Source of the DNA: RHLJ01 sp963974345
GTDB taxonomy: Bacteria; Bacteroidota; Rhodothermia; Balneolales; Balneolaceae
Reading direction: 5' to 3'
NCBI GenBank assembly: GCA_963974345.1
Contig: CAXBBW010000004.1
Coordinates: 124,001-188,000 of the forward strand
DNA: 64,000 nucleotides
The notes under the pieces were generated by a model. It did not search any database. It saw only the letters and a list, made by a program, of their open reading frames with translations, and had not been told where the DNA came from. Made by a program: the position numbers and the translations under genes. This document shows, one piece after another, positions 27,964 through 35,885 of this stretch (position 1 is the first letter of the stretch; each line of letters opens with the position of its first letter).

Positions 27964-28608
27964 CTAAACTAATTCTCCCACTTCTGAGTTGATAAATAAT
28001 TGTTCTTTTGGTCGGCGAACTTTTTTCATAGGAGCTAGCCAATCATTTTGCTTATCTCTGTAACCTAATGGCATAAGCAATACGCTTCGCATTCCTTTAC
28101 TTCTTAAATCAAGTAACGCGTCTAATTTTGAAGGATCAAAACCTTCCATTGGAGTTGCATCAACTTCTTCAACAGCGGCGGCAGCGAGACCGAACCCAAG
28201 CGCAATATATGCTTGTTTCGCTGACCATTCGAAAAGCTCTTCTTTTGATTTTTTTGTAAGGCTCTCTAAATAATTTTTAAAAGCAGTTAAATCCGAAAGT
28301 TCAAGCCCTCTTTCTTTTGCTGTTTGTTGGATAAATTCATCAGCATGCTTTTCTGTATATTCATCCCAAGCTGCAAAAACTAATAATTGTGAACTATCAA
28401 CAATTTGAGTTTGACCGTTTGCAATAGGTAATATTCTTTCTTTTAAATCTTGATCAGTAATTACAAAAACTGAGAAAGGTTGAGCACCAAGTGAAGTAGG
28501 TGCCAATTGAATGGCATCAAGTATTCGATCAACTTTTTCTTGAGGAACAGCCTCCCCATTCATTTTTTTTGCTGCATATCGCCAATTAAGTGCGTTGTAA
28601 AATTCCAT
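27964..28608 (-). CDS. NAD(P)H-dependent nitroreductase/quinone reductase family protein
   Basis: 214 residues. The start MEFYNALNWRYAAKKMNGEA with ILDAIQLAPTSLGAQPFSVF is the FMN-binding signature of NfsB-type nitroreductases. The middle helix ELFEWSAKQAYIALGFGLAAAA and the late GMRSVLLMPLGYRDKQNDWL fit the family. These cytosolic flavoenzymes reduce nitro compounds or quinones by two electrons. Twenty-six bp upstream of its ATG lies the 18-bp palindrome also found before the VOC dioxygenase operon at 47836. In Bacillus the nitroreductase MhqN and dioxygenase MhqO are co-regulated by MhqR, so a quinone-detoxification role is inferred. Confidence 0.92.
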   Translation of the reverse strand: MEFYNALNWRYAAKKMNGEAVPQEKVDRILDAIQLAPTSLGAQPFSVFVITDQDLKERILPIANGQTQIVDSSQLLVFAAWDEYTEKHADEFIQQTAKERGLELSDLTAFKNYLESLTKKSKEELFEWSAKQAYIALGFGLAAAAVEEVDATPMEGFDPSKLDALLDLRSKGMRSVLLMPLGYRDKQNDWLAPMKKVRRPKEQLFINSEVGELV

Positions 28609-28634
28609 AATAATATCATTTAAATCTTTAAAAA

Positions 28635-28652
28635 TAGTTTAATATTAAACTA
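28635..28652. promoter_or_regulatory. Palindromic operator upstream of the nitroreductase gene
   Basis: TAGTTTAATATTAAACTA is a perfect 18-bp palindrome 27-44 bp upstream of the nitroreductase start codon. The same 18 bases, preceded by the same AAAA, occur at 47875-47892 at a similar distance (39-56 bp) from the VOC dioxygenase gene. Symmetry, size and position fit a MarR-type repressor site overlapping the promoter. Confidence 0.75.
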
Positions 28653-28720
28653 ATAAGATATTAATGGAATTACCTGCCGATCTTAGTATTCGTTTTAAAT
28701 ACTCTTTATAGAAAGCATCT

Positions 28721-28760
28721 ATAAAAAAAGCCTCTTTCTTATGGGAAGAGGCTTTGCAAA
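28721..28760 (-). terminator. Rho-independent terminator of secG
   Basis: AAAGCCTCTT (28728-28737) and AAGAGGCTTT (28746-28755) form a perfect 10-bp stem. Read on the minus strand it is followed by a run of seven T residues. It lies just downstream of the secG stop. Confidence 0.9.
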
Positions 28761-28780
28761 AAGTATTGAACTAACTTTAA

Positions 28781-29170
28781 TTAGTTGCCAGAATCGTCAG
28801 AACCGTTTTCTTCGCCAGTTGCGGGAGGAGGTGTCTGAATTGGGACAGCAGATTGAGTTTGAGAAGGTGCAGCAATATCACCAGTAGGAGCCCCTTGCTG
28901 TAAAACACTATTAGTTGGGGTATTACCTTGTCGGTCAATAGCGAAGTTTGCAAGTACGCAAAGAACCAAAAAAGCACCGCCTAAAATAGATGTAGCTTTG
29001 GAAAGTAAATCAGCTGTTCGTCGTGCACCAAGACCAGCATTTCCACCAAGACTACCGCCTCCGCCTCCAATTCCTGATAAACCTTGTCCCTGTCCATTTT
29101 GTAAAAGGATAACAAGTGTTAATAACGCACAAATTAAAGTAATAACAGCAATAATTATATTATAAAGCAT
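28781..29170 (-). CDS. secG: Preprotein translocase subunit SecG
   Basis: 129 residues. A first membrane helix (about 4-24) is followed by LLQNGQGQGLSGIGGGGGSL, the glycine-rich cytosolic loop diagnostic of SecG. A second helix at about 60-80 (ILGGAFLVLCVLANFAID) follows, then a long Pro/Thr/Gln-rich tail typical of this bacterial group. SecG helps the SecYE channel with SecA-driven export. It is a single gene with its own terminator. Confidence 0.95.
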   Translation of the reverse strand: MLYNIIIAVITLICALLTLVILLQNGQGQGLSGIGGGGGSLGGNAGLGARRTADLLSKATSILGGAFLVLCVLANFAIDRQGNTPTNSVLQQGAPTGDIAAPSQTQSAVPIQTPPPATGEENGSDDSGN

Positions 29171-29267
29171 TGTATAAATATCTTAACTTTGAAAAGGCTT
29201 TAAAGATATTCAAATTTACAAAACTATCCCAACTAAAAAGCACTCATAAAAACTATATAAGGCAATA

Positions 29268-30188
29268 ATGGAAGAACTTAGAAACGGATTGATGGAATAC
29301 CTAGATAAATCTCCGAATCTTACGGCAAATATTATTGAGACTATCGGGGTAATTTTCTTTCTATGGCTAGTTAGGCTGATAACGCTTAGAGTAATTGTGA
29401 AAAGTTCGGACAGTAAACGAACTCATTATAAATGGAGGAAGAATTTAACCTACGTTACGTCATTCATTGGTATTATAATTGTTGGGCGAATCTGGTTCGT
29501 TGGTATTGGATCGTTGGCAACTTTTCTTGGGCTACTTTCAGCGGGTATTGCTATTGCATTAAAAGATCCAGTTACCGATTTAGCAGCATGGATGTTTATC
29601 ATTTGGAGGAGACCTTTTGATGTTGGAGACCGTATTGAAATTGGCGGTGCAAAAGGGGACGTAATTGACGTACGTCCTTTTAAGTTTACAATTCTTGAGA
29701 TTGGGAATTGGGTAGATGCAGATCAAAGTACAGGTAGAGTTATACATATTCCAAACCATGAGGTTTTTACTGAACAGGTGGCAAATTACACTGCTGATTT
29801 TGAATTCATCTGGAATGAGCTCCAAGTATTAGTCACTTTTGAAAGTAATTGGAAAAAGGCAAAGGAGATTTTAGCTTCTATAGTTAATGAAGCATCTGCA
29901 GATTTTATTGAAAGTGCAAAACAGCAGATTGCAAAAGCTTCAAAATCGTATTTAATAGAGTATCGTTATTTAACTCCTATAGTATATACCAATGTAAAAG
30001 GAAGTGGTATTAATTTGAGTGTTCGTTATTTAACTGATCCTCGTCGCCGAAGAGGAACTTCACAAATAATTTGGGAGCGAATACTGGATGAGTATGACGA
30101 ACATGACGATATAGATTTCGCTTATCCTACGATACGTTATTATAATAATGAGACAGAGGGTAAGCCAGATACAATCCCTAATAAATAG
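29268..30188 (+). CDS. MscS family mechanosensitive ion channel
   Basis: 306 residues. Three membrane helices (about 18-40, 60-80 and 82-105) are followed by the pore helix LSAGIAIALKDPVTDLAAW and the beta domain WRRPFDVGDRIEIGGAKGDV, the canonical MscS signature. Residues about 175-290 form the cytosolic cage. It releases solutes on hypo-osmotic shock. It is a single gene whose stop is 2 bp from the convergent SRAP gene. Confidence 0.95.
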   Translation: MEELRNGLMEYLDKSPNLTANIIETIGVIFFLWLVRLITLRVIVKSSDSKRTHYKWRKNLTYVTSFIGIIIVGRIWFVGIGSLATFLGLLSAGIAIALKDPVTDLAAWMFIIWRRPFDVGDRIEIGGAKGDVIDVRPFKFTILEIGNWVDADQSTGRVIHIPNHEVFTEQVANYTADFEFIWNELQVLVTFESNWKKAKEILASIVNEASADFIESAKQQIAKASKSYLIEYRYLTPIVYTNVKGSGINLSVRYLTDPRRRRGTSQIIWERILDEYDEHDDIDFAYPTIRYYNNETEGKPDTIPNK

Positions 30189-30190
30189 GG

Positions 30191-30841
30191 TTAATCATCG
30201 TCTCTGAGTTTCGGAATGGGTTGAACTAGTTCAGGAAAGTTGTTAGTTAAATCATTCACTAAATCTGGAACACGAACAGTTGTCATTTCTGGAAGGAGTG
30301 AAATATCATTGAACCCTGTTTTTAAAATGGTTTCAGCATTTCCCGTAAGCCAACTTCTAGTATTCTGAGAATCGATAATGCAAGGCATAGTATTATCAAG
30401 CGGCTTAATAAGCACATTTGCTGATTTTGTAATTACACAAAAGCTATTTCGAGCGTCGTCATTTTCAAGATAAAATCCTGCAATACCTAAAAGTTCTCGG
30501 GTGTGTATGCGGATAAAAAAAGGTAATGGATCATCTACAGTTTGCTTCCATTTATAAAATCCTGTAATTGGAATTATACACGCATTGGTTTTTAGGAGCG
30601 GTCGATATTTGTTATTACCGAGAACATCATCAATATCTAACGATGAGATATTAATCTTACCTGCTTCAATTCCCCAAATAGCAGATTTTAAAACCGGCAT
30701 ACCTTGATTCGAGAAAATAATAGGTAATGAGTGTCCTGGAGCAGCATTAAAAGTTGGTTCCAGAATGGAAAGTGAAGGGGAAGTAACTCCAAAAACCTCT
30801 TCCATAGTTTCCTTTTCCGTGTTTAGTACGTAGCGCTCCAT
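30191..30841 (-). CDS. SRAP (YedK/HMCES-like) family protein lacking catalytic residues
   Basis: 216 residues that follow the SRAP fold: TFNAAPGHSLPII, then SAIWGIEAG, ACIIPITGFYKWKQ, PFFIRI, LGIAGFYLE, SFCVITKSANVLI and LDNTMPCII. Active SRAP proteins begin with Met-Cys-Gly and crosslink abasic DNA through Cys2. Here residue 2 is Glu (MERYVLN) and no upstream in-frame start restores a Cys. The catalytic Glu of GFYEW is Lys97, and the conserved His before MP is replaced (LDNTMP, Asp149). The Asn of the INAR motif is kept (Asn64). It is probably unable to form the DNA-protein crosslink and may only bind single-stranded DNA, or have another role. Confidence 0.82.
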   Translation of the reverse strand: MERYVLNTEKETMEEVFGVTSPSLSILEPTFNAAPGHSLPIIFSNQGMPVLKSAIWGIEAGKINISSLDIDDVLGNNKYRPLLKTNACIIPITGFYKWKQTVDDPLPFFIRIHTRELLGIAGFYLENDDARNSFCVITKSANVLIKPLDNTMPCIIDSQNTRSWLTGNAETILKTGFNDISLLPEMTTVRVPDLVNDLTNNFPELVQPIPKLRDDD

Positions 30842-30914
30842 AAATCTCTGTTCGTTTTACTTAGTATGTTTGTATCATCAACACTATACAAACTATTGAA
30901 GTAACGAATTTAGT

Positions 30915-31853
30915 ATGAATCCATTCTTTAACAATAAAGAAAATAGAGCAAGAGCTGGAGTAAGAATTCCCGTATATATCTTTTTTTCTTATTTGGTACT
31001 CTCTGTAGGAAACTCAATTCCATTAAATGGATTCGAATATGTGTTGACAGCTTTAATGTCGTTAGGGATATTTTGGATTTTATTCAAAGTGATGGATAAC
31101 AGAGGCTCCATTAAACAGGCGGGTATTTCAATAAATAAAAAATGGTTTGCAGAATTTGGATTAGGTTCAGCAATTGGATTAGGGGCAATGAGTTTAATCT
31201 TTTTCTCAGAATGGACGGCAGGGGACTTAAAAATAATCGGATTTGGATGGGAAGGAAATGGACATGCTTTCTGGGCATTACCCGTAGTAATGTTTTTTGT
31301 GCAAATGCTATGTTTGGGATTTTATGAAGAACTAATATCCCGGAGCTATTTGATAACAAACTTTAAAGAAGGCTTTACCAATACAAAGATAAACCCTACT
31401 AAAGCTACTTTAGGAGCGATTCTAGCTAGTTCAATAGTCTTTGGTTTATTGCATGTAGCAAACCCCAACGCAACTATTTTCGCGTTGATAAATATTCTTT
31501 TTGCCGGAGTAATGCTTGCTATTCCATATGTAGTATCTGGAAGACTTTCTTACTCAGTAGGACTCCATTTTTCATGGAATTTCTTTCAAGGTGGAATTTT
31601 TGGCTTTCGAGTAAGTGGGATTCCCATTCGAAACTCAGTGATTGATATTCAGCAAGGTGGTAACCATATTTGGACAGGCGGTAGTTTTGGGCCAGAAGGA
31701 GGCTTGATAGGGTTAGTACTCATCCTTCTTATCTCAGTATTTTTCCTTGTTTATTTTAAAATGAACCTTGGAAAAATAGATATCCACCCTATCTTTAAAC
31801 GTACATATTTGCAAAACAATGAAACTTTTACAAAAACGGATGAGCTTGCCTGA
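30915..31853 (+). CDS. CPBP family intramembrane metalloprotease (CAAX/Abi type)
   Basis: 312 residues with about eight hydrophobic segments. The three CPBP motifs are present: FYEELISRSYL (Glu138-Glu139, Arg143), FGLLHVANPN with its conserved His, and GLHFSWNFFQ with His and Asn. These coordinate the active-site metal in Rce1-like proteases within the membrane. Bacterial members often act in peptide processing or immunity, and the substrate here is unknown. It is divergent from the SRAP gene. Confidence 0.92.
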   Translation: MNPFFNNKENRARAGVRIPVYIFFSYLVLSVGNSIPLNGFEYVLTALMSLGIFWILFKVMDNRGSIKQAGISINKKWFAEFGLGSAIGLGAMSLIFFSEWTAGDLKIIGFGWEGNGHAFWALPVVMFFVQMLCLGFYEELISRSYLITNFKEGFTNTKINPTKATLGAILASSIVFGLLHVANPNATIFALINILFAGVMLAIPYVVSGRLSYSVGLHFSWNFFQGGIFGFRVSGIPIRNSVIDIQQGGNHIWTGGSFGPEGGLIGLVLILLISVFFLVYFKMNLGKIDIHPIFKRTYLQNNETFTKTDELA

Positions 31854-31947
31854 CAAGTTTTGTATATTTGTGAGTTCCTAATAAAACAGGAGCATTGATC
31901 TTTGAAAATTGAACGTTAAAGCCAAAATTTAGAAAGAGGTGTAACCA

Positions 31948-33768
31948 TTGTCTTTTGAAGAATATGGTCTAAGCCCCGAGTTATTGAGTGGGCTGGCCGA
32001 TACACGAATTGAACAACCAACACCTCTCCAGAATGAAGTTTTACCTGCAGCTTTACAAGGCAAACATTTGCTTGTAAATACTGAAGCCGAAGATGATGGA
32101 GTATTTTTGATTCCGGCGCTGCAAAAGATTGCGGAGAATGGAGAGGCAATTGGCACACAAGTTTTAATCTTAACACCATCGATAGAACGGGCGAATAAAA
32201 TTGACGAATTGATTTGGGCAATGGGATATCATGCTCAAATCAGTAGCGCATTACTTGCCATGAAGGGAAACAAAAGTGAGCAAGAAAAAGCCGTTTTAGA
32301 TGGAGCACCAGTGATTGTAGCTAATCCTGGTCGACTTATTGAAATACTGGAAAAGAATAATTTCCAGCTTCAAAATCTCAAGTTTCTTGTGATTGATGAA
32401 GCGCATAATATGGAAAACTTTAACCTAGTGAACCGGGTTAAGGATATTCTACGTTTTGTAGAAGGGAAACCTCAAACCCTTATTCTTACTGGAAATCATA
32501 ATAACGCAACTGAGCAACTTGCAAAAATTGCTCTTGAAGACCCAATGCTTATTGGGTTTGAAGCGTCTAATGGAAGTACTATATCTGAAAGCAAAGAACG
32601 TGCGTCAGAAGTAACCGAAAAAGAGTTAGTAGAAGCTGAAAAGAAACTCGAAAAAGCGAGTGTAAAGGTAGTTCTGAATCCAGAGTATAAAGAAAAAGAA
32701 GTCGAACCAACACAGGAAGAATCTTCAGAAATAAATGAAGAAGTAGATTTAGATGCTGCAAAGGAAAAGCTAGAGGAAGCTGAAGTTGAGGTAGTATTAA
32801 ATCCTGAAGCGGAAGAAACAAAAGACACAACAGAAACTTCATCTGAAGATAAGCCCACATCAAAAGTAAATATTGATGTAAAAGAGGCGGAAAAGAAACT
32901 GAAGAGTGCTGGTGTTACAGTTGTTCTTAAAAAGGATATTGATGAAAAGCAGGAAAAAGTTGAACCCGTATTAGCCAGCCCTACCCTGCAAGGAGAAGAT
33001 ATAGCAGCCCCAATTCCAAAAAATCTGGAGCAAAGCTTTATTAATGTACCGCCAAGAATGAAAATATCTACATTAATGGCTCATTTGGAAGGCTCAAAAG
33101 CTAAAAAAGTGATGGTTTTTGCTGCCTCAAAAAGAACGACCGATAGGCTTTTTCATATCATAAAAAAGAAAAATTGGGGTGTTGTTAGTATTAGTTCTGG
33201 TATTGATGAAGAAACCTATAACGAACGGTTTTCAAAATTTACTTCAGGGGAAATGCGCGTATGTCTAATTGGAGGCATGGCAGCTAATGAAGTTGAAATC
33301 GATCAGGTACAGGAAGTAATAAATTATGATGTACCCAGCGATGTAGAAGAATATCGATATAGAGCGGAATTAGTAGGAAATGGAAAAGCTACTCAGATAA
33401 TATCATTAGTGTCTAAAATGGATCAAGATGATATTAAGCGCATTTCTGAAGAAGTTGGATTTCCTCCAGCTGAACTTCCACTTCCAGTTGAAGTGAAAGA
33501 TAAGAAGAAAAATAAAGCGGCTCCGAAACCAAAAGCTAAGAGTAAACCAAGTAGCAAAGGACGGAGTAAGAATAATAATGCTCCTCAAAACCGAAATGGA
33601 AATGATCGTGGTAAGAATAACACAAAACGACCAGTTAAGGTAAAAAAGAGGCAAAAACAGAAAGCGTTTGAATTACCCAGACCAACATATGACGGTCTTT
33701 CTGGTGGTCGTGAAGGAAAACCCAGTTCCGGTGGAGTATTCGGTTGGGTAAAAAAGTTATTCGATTAA
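31948..33768 (+). CDS. DEAD-box helicase-like protein with lost ATPase motifs and an acidic repeat insert
   Basis: 606 residues from a TTG start with a strong ribosome site (AAAGAGGTG). The fold follows a DEAD-box protein: Q-motif-like PTPLQ (25-29), NPGRLIE (126-132), DEAH (150-153) and the second RecA domain with VMVFAASKRTTDRL. Motif I, normally GxGKT, is TEAEDDG (45-51). Motif III is TGN instead of SAT. The motif V and VI arginines are lost (AANEVEID; YRYRAELVGNGK at 469-480). Between the RecA domains are three repeats (starting near 226, 267 and 310) of a helix plus V-x-VVL strand in an acidic linker. The C-terminus is Lys/Arg-rich. It is likely an RNA-binding pseudo-helicase. Confidence 0.85.
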   Translation: MSFEEYGLSPELLSGLADTRIEQPTPLQNEVLPAALQGKHLLVNTEAEDDGVFLIPALQKIAENGEAIGTQVLILTPSIERANKIDELIWAMGYHAQISSALLAMKGNKSEQEKAVLDGAPVIVANPGRLIEILEKNNFQLQNLKFLVIDEAHNMENFNLVNRVKDILRFVEGKPQTLILTGNHNNATEQLAKIALEDPMLIGFEASNGSTISESKERASEVTEKELVEAEKKLEKASVKVVLNPEYKEKEVEPTQEESSEINEEVDLDAAKEKLEEAEVEVVLNPEAEETKDTTETSSEDKPTSKVNIDVKEAEKKLKSAGVTVVLKKDIDEKQEKVEPVLASPTLQGEDIAAPIPKNLEQSFINVPPRMKISTLMAHLEGSKAKKVMVFAASKRTTDRLFHIIKKKNWGVVSISSGIDEETYNERFSKFTSGEMRVCLIGGMAANEVEIDQVQEVINYDVPSDVEEYRYRAELVGNGKATQIISLVSKMDQDDIKRISEEVGFPPAELPLPVEVKDKKKNKAAPKPKAKSKPSSKGRSKNNNAPQNRNGNDRGKNNTKRPVKVKKRQKQKAFELPRPTYDGLSGGREGKPSSGGVFGWVKKLFD

Positions 33769-33796
33769 TCCGAATAAAATTTAATTCACTTAAGAA

Positions 33797-33823
33797 GGCA
33801 TCTCAATTGGGATGCTTTTTTTT
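33797..33823 (+). terminator. Rho-independent terminator after the DEAD-box-like gene
   Basis: GCATCTC (33798-33804) and GGGATGC (33809-33815) form a stem with one G-T pair and an AATT loop, followed by eight T residues. Confidence 0.9.
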
Positions 33824-33876
33824 GTAGTCTTTGAAAGTATTTCCGACTTTGAGCTTTTAATTAAATAATTGGGAAT

Positions 33877-34296
33877 ATGGAAGGATCAATAGTTTTAAAA
33901 TTAAGGAAACCATTAGTAATAATGAGCTATTTAGTTAGCCTTATATTTGTTTTCATTCTTTTATTGGCATTAGTCGAAGCATTAGAATCTGACGCAAACA
34001 AAATAATTTCATGGGGTTATGTGCTCATTATTTTTTCCGTTTGTATTATCCTTCCTCTCATAATGCAGAATCAGAAGATCATTATAACTGATAAAGAGGT
34101 GCAATCGACAGTACTTTTTATTACAAAGAAAATCCCTATCGAAGAACTAAAACAAGTGAATTTTATGGGGTTTTTTGGTATTCCGAAGCCAGATAAAAAT
34201 ACCCTAAACATTGATATTAGATTTACAAACCGTAAACGGGCATTAGATTTTTTTGAAGGGAAAGTGGATATTTTGGGTGCAAAAAAAGTAAAGTGA
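33877..34296 (+). CDS. Membrane protein of unknown function, PH-like tail
   Basis: 139 residues with two membrane helices (about 12-34 and 43-63). The rest is a small beta-rich domain (QKIIITDKEVQSTVLFITKK, then IPIEELKQVNFMG) that resembles the bacterial PH-like domain found after membrane helices. No specific family is recognised. It lies 13 bp upstream of the YciO/Sua5-type gene and is probably co-transcribed with it. Confidence 0.6.
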   Translation: MEGSIVLKLRKPLVIMSYLVSLIFVFILLLALVEALESDANKIISWGYVLIIFSVCIILPLIMQNQKIIITDKEVQSTVLFITKKIPIEELKQVNFMGFFGIPKPDKNTLNIDIRFTNRKRALDFFEGKVDILGAKKVK

Positions 34297-34309
34297 GATA
34301 ATTTTATTC

Positions 34310-34927
34310 ATGGCAGAATTCATCAAATTATATGAAGACCCAATCGATCAAAAAGCATTGCGTTATGTGGTCGATGTTCTTAAAAGTGGAGGACTTGTAA
34401 TCTACCCTACAGATACGGTATATGGTCTCGGATGTGATATTCATAACAAAAAGGCGCTTGAAAAAGTAGCTCGGATAAAAGGGATTAAACTCGAAAAAGC
34501 TGACCTTTCTTTTATTTGTTCAGATTTAACAAACCTTTCCGATCATGTAAGTCAGATTGAGACACGAACCTTCAAAATATTAAAAAGATCACTTCCTGGT
34601 CCGTATACGTTTATCCTACCGGGAAGTAATAATTTGCCCGCTGTTTTTAAAAAGAAAAAGACGGTTGGGATTAGGATTCCAAACCATCCGATTGCATTGG
34701 CGATAGTGCGAGAGCTGGGAAACCCAATTATTTCTACCTCGATTAAAGATGATGACGAAGTAATTGAATACACAACAGATCCTGAGTTAATCTTCGAGAA
34801 ATGGCAAAGTAGGGTTGATGTAGTAATTGATGCTGGCTTTGGGGGAAATGAAGCATCTACAGTAATTGACTTAACAGGGAATGAACCACTTTTGATAAGA
34901 AAAGGAAAGGGAGATGTGATTCTATAA
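34310..34927 (+). CDS. YciO/TsaC (Sua5-YrdC) family protein
   Basis: 205 residues of one YrdC domain: GGLVIYPTDTVYGLGCDIHN, RIKGIKLEKADLSFICSDL, LPGPYTFILPG, VGIRIPNHPIA and the C-terminal STVIDLTGNEPLLIRKGKGD. YrdC proteins make threonylcarbamoyl-AMP for the t6A37 tRNA modification. Spacing and the LSFICSDLTNLS segment resemble the YciO branch, whose members may have weak or different activity, more than TsaC itself. It is cytosolic. A neighbouring Sua5 elsewhere would be expected if this is only YciO. Confidence 0.88.
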   Translation: MAEFIKLYEDPIDQKALRYVVDVLKSGGLVIYPTDTVYGLGCDIHNKKALEKVARIKGIKLEKADLSFICSDLTNLSDHVSQIETRTFKILKRSLPGPYTFILPGSNNLPAVFKKKKTVGIRIPNHPIALAIVRELGNPIISTSIKDDDEVIEYTTDPELIFEKWQSRVDVVIDAGFGGNEASTVIDLTGNEPLLIRKGKGDVIL

Positions 34928-34972
34928 TCACTATTTGATAACCTTTACTTTGATATATTTAGCACAAAATAA

Positions 34973-35818
34973 ATGATACTCATGAAAATTATTCTACCTT
35001 TTATTCTCATTATTATAAGTCCGTTCTTAAATATTCAGGCTCAAGATTATTCTGCTATGACCTATAACATTCGATATAGCACCGCTAATGATGGTGAGAA
35101 TTGGTGGGAACATAGAAAAGCATGGGTAGCTAGTGTAGTTAATTTTTATGAACCTGATGTTATGGGGATTCAAGAAGGATTACATCATCAAGTTCAGTAT
35201 CTAGATTCTACTCTTGCAAAGTATTCGTTTATTGGAGTTGGACGAGATGATGGCGTAAATGCTGGAGAATATGCAGCGATTTTCTATAAAAAAGATAAAC
35301 TAGAAGTAATTGATAGAGGTACTTTTTGGTTGTCCGAAACTCCAAATAAGCCCTCGTTTGGTTGGGGAGCAAATTATAGGCGTGTGGTAACATGGGCTAA
35401 GTTTAAATCATTTGAAACGGGAGAACTGTTTTTAGCATTTAATGGACATTTAGATCATGAAACTCCTTTAGCTCGAATTAATGGAGTGAAATTAATTGCT
35501 GAGCGTATACATGAATGGGACTCTGAAAATCTACCAGTTGTTTTGATGGGTGATTTTAATGCAACACCAGAATCTGAACCAATTCAATATCTATATACAA
35601 GCTTTAAGGATACTAAGCTAATCACTGAAAACACACCGATTGGGCCGAATGGTACATTTAATGGCTTCGATACTACTCATCCTCTTGAGGAGCGAATTGA
35701 TTATATATTTGTGAATGAAAAGATTTTAGTGAATAAATATGCTGTAATTTCAGAAACTAGAGATAACAAGACACCTTCAGATCATTTACCTGTTTTCATT
35801 ACTTTTTCGATGAAGTAA
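34973..35818 (+). CDS. Exported endonuclease/exonuclease/phosphatase (EEP) family protein
   Basis: 281 residues with a Sec signal peptide (cleavage near NIQAQ). The EEP fold is shown by AMTYNIRYST, PDVMGIQEGL with the metal Glu, FNGHLDHET, VLMGDFNATPES and the final PSDHLPVF catalytic His. Family members cleave phosphodiesters in nucleic acids or lipids, and an exported member is likely to process extracellular DNA, sphingolipids or inositol phosphates. Substrate is unknown. A possible second start lies at the fourth codon. It is followed by a terminator shared with the next, converging gene. Confidence 0.9.
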   Translation: MILMKIILPFILIIISPFLNIQAQDYSAMTYNIRYSTANDGENWWEHRKAWVASVVNFYEPDVMGIQEGLHHQVQYLDSTLAKYSFIGVGRDDGVNAGEYAAIFYKKDKLEVIDRGTFWLSETPNKPSFGWGANYRRVVTWAKFKSFETGELFLAFNGHLDHETPLARINGVKLIAERIHEWDSENLPVVLMGDFNATPESEPIQYLYTSFKDTKLITENTPIGPNGTFNGFDTTHPLEERIDYIFVNEKILVNKYAVISETRDNKTPSDHLPVFITFSMK

Positions 35819-35824
35819 TGGCAT

Positions 35825-35858
35825 AAAAAAACCTTTCCATAAAATGGAAAGGTTTTAA
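35825..35858. terminator. Bidirectional terminator
   Basis: AAACCTTTCCAT (35829-35840) and ATGGAAAGGTTT (35844-35855) form a perfect 12-bp stem with a 3-nt loop and flanking A and T runs, between convergent genes. Confidence 0.93.
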
Positions 35859-35885
35859 GCATAGATGACCACAATGCATATTTTG

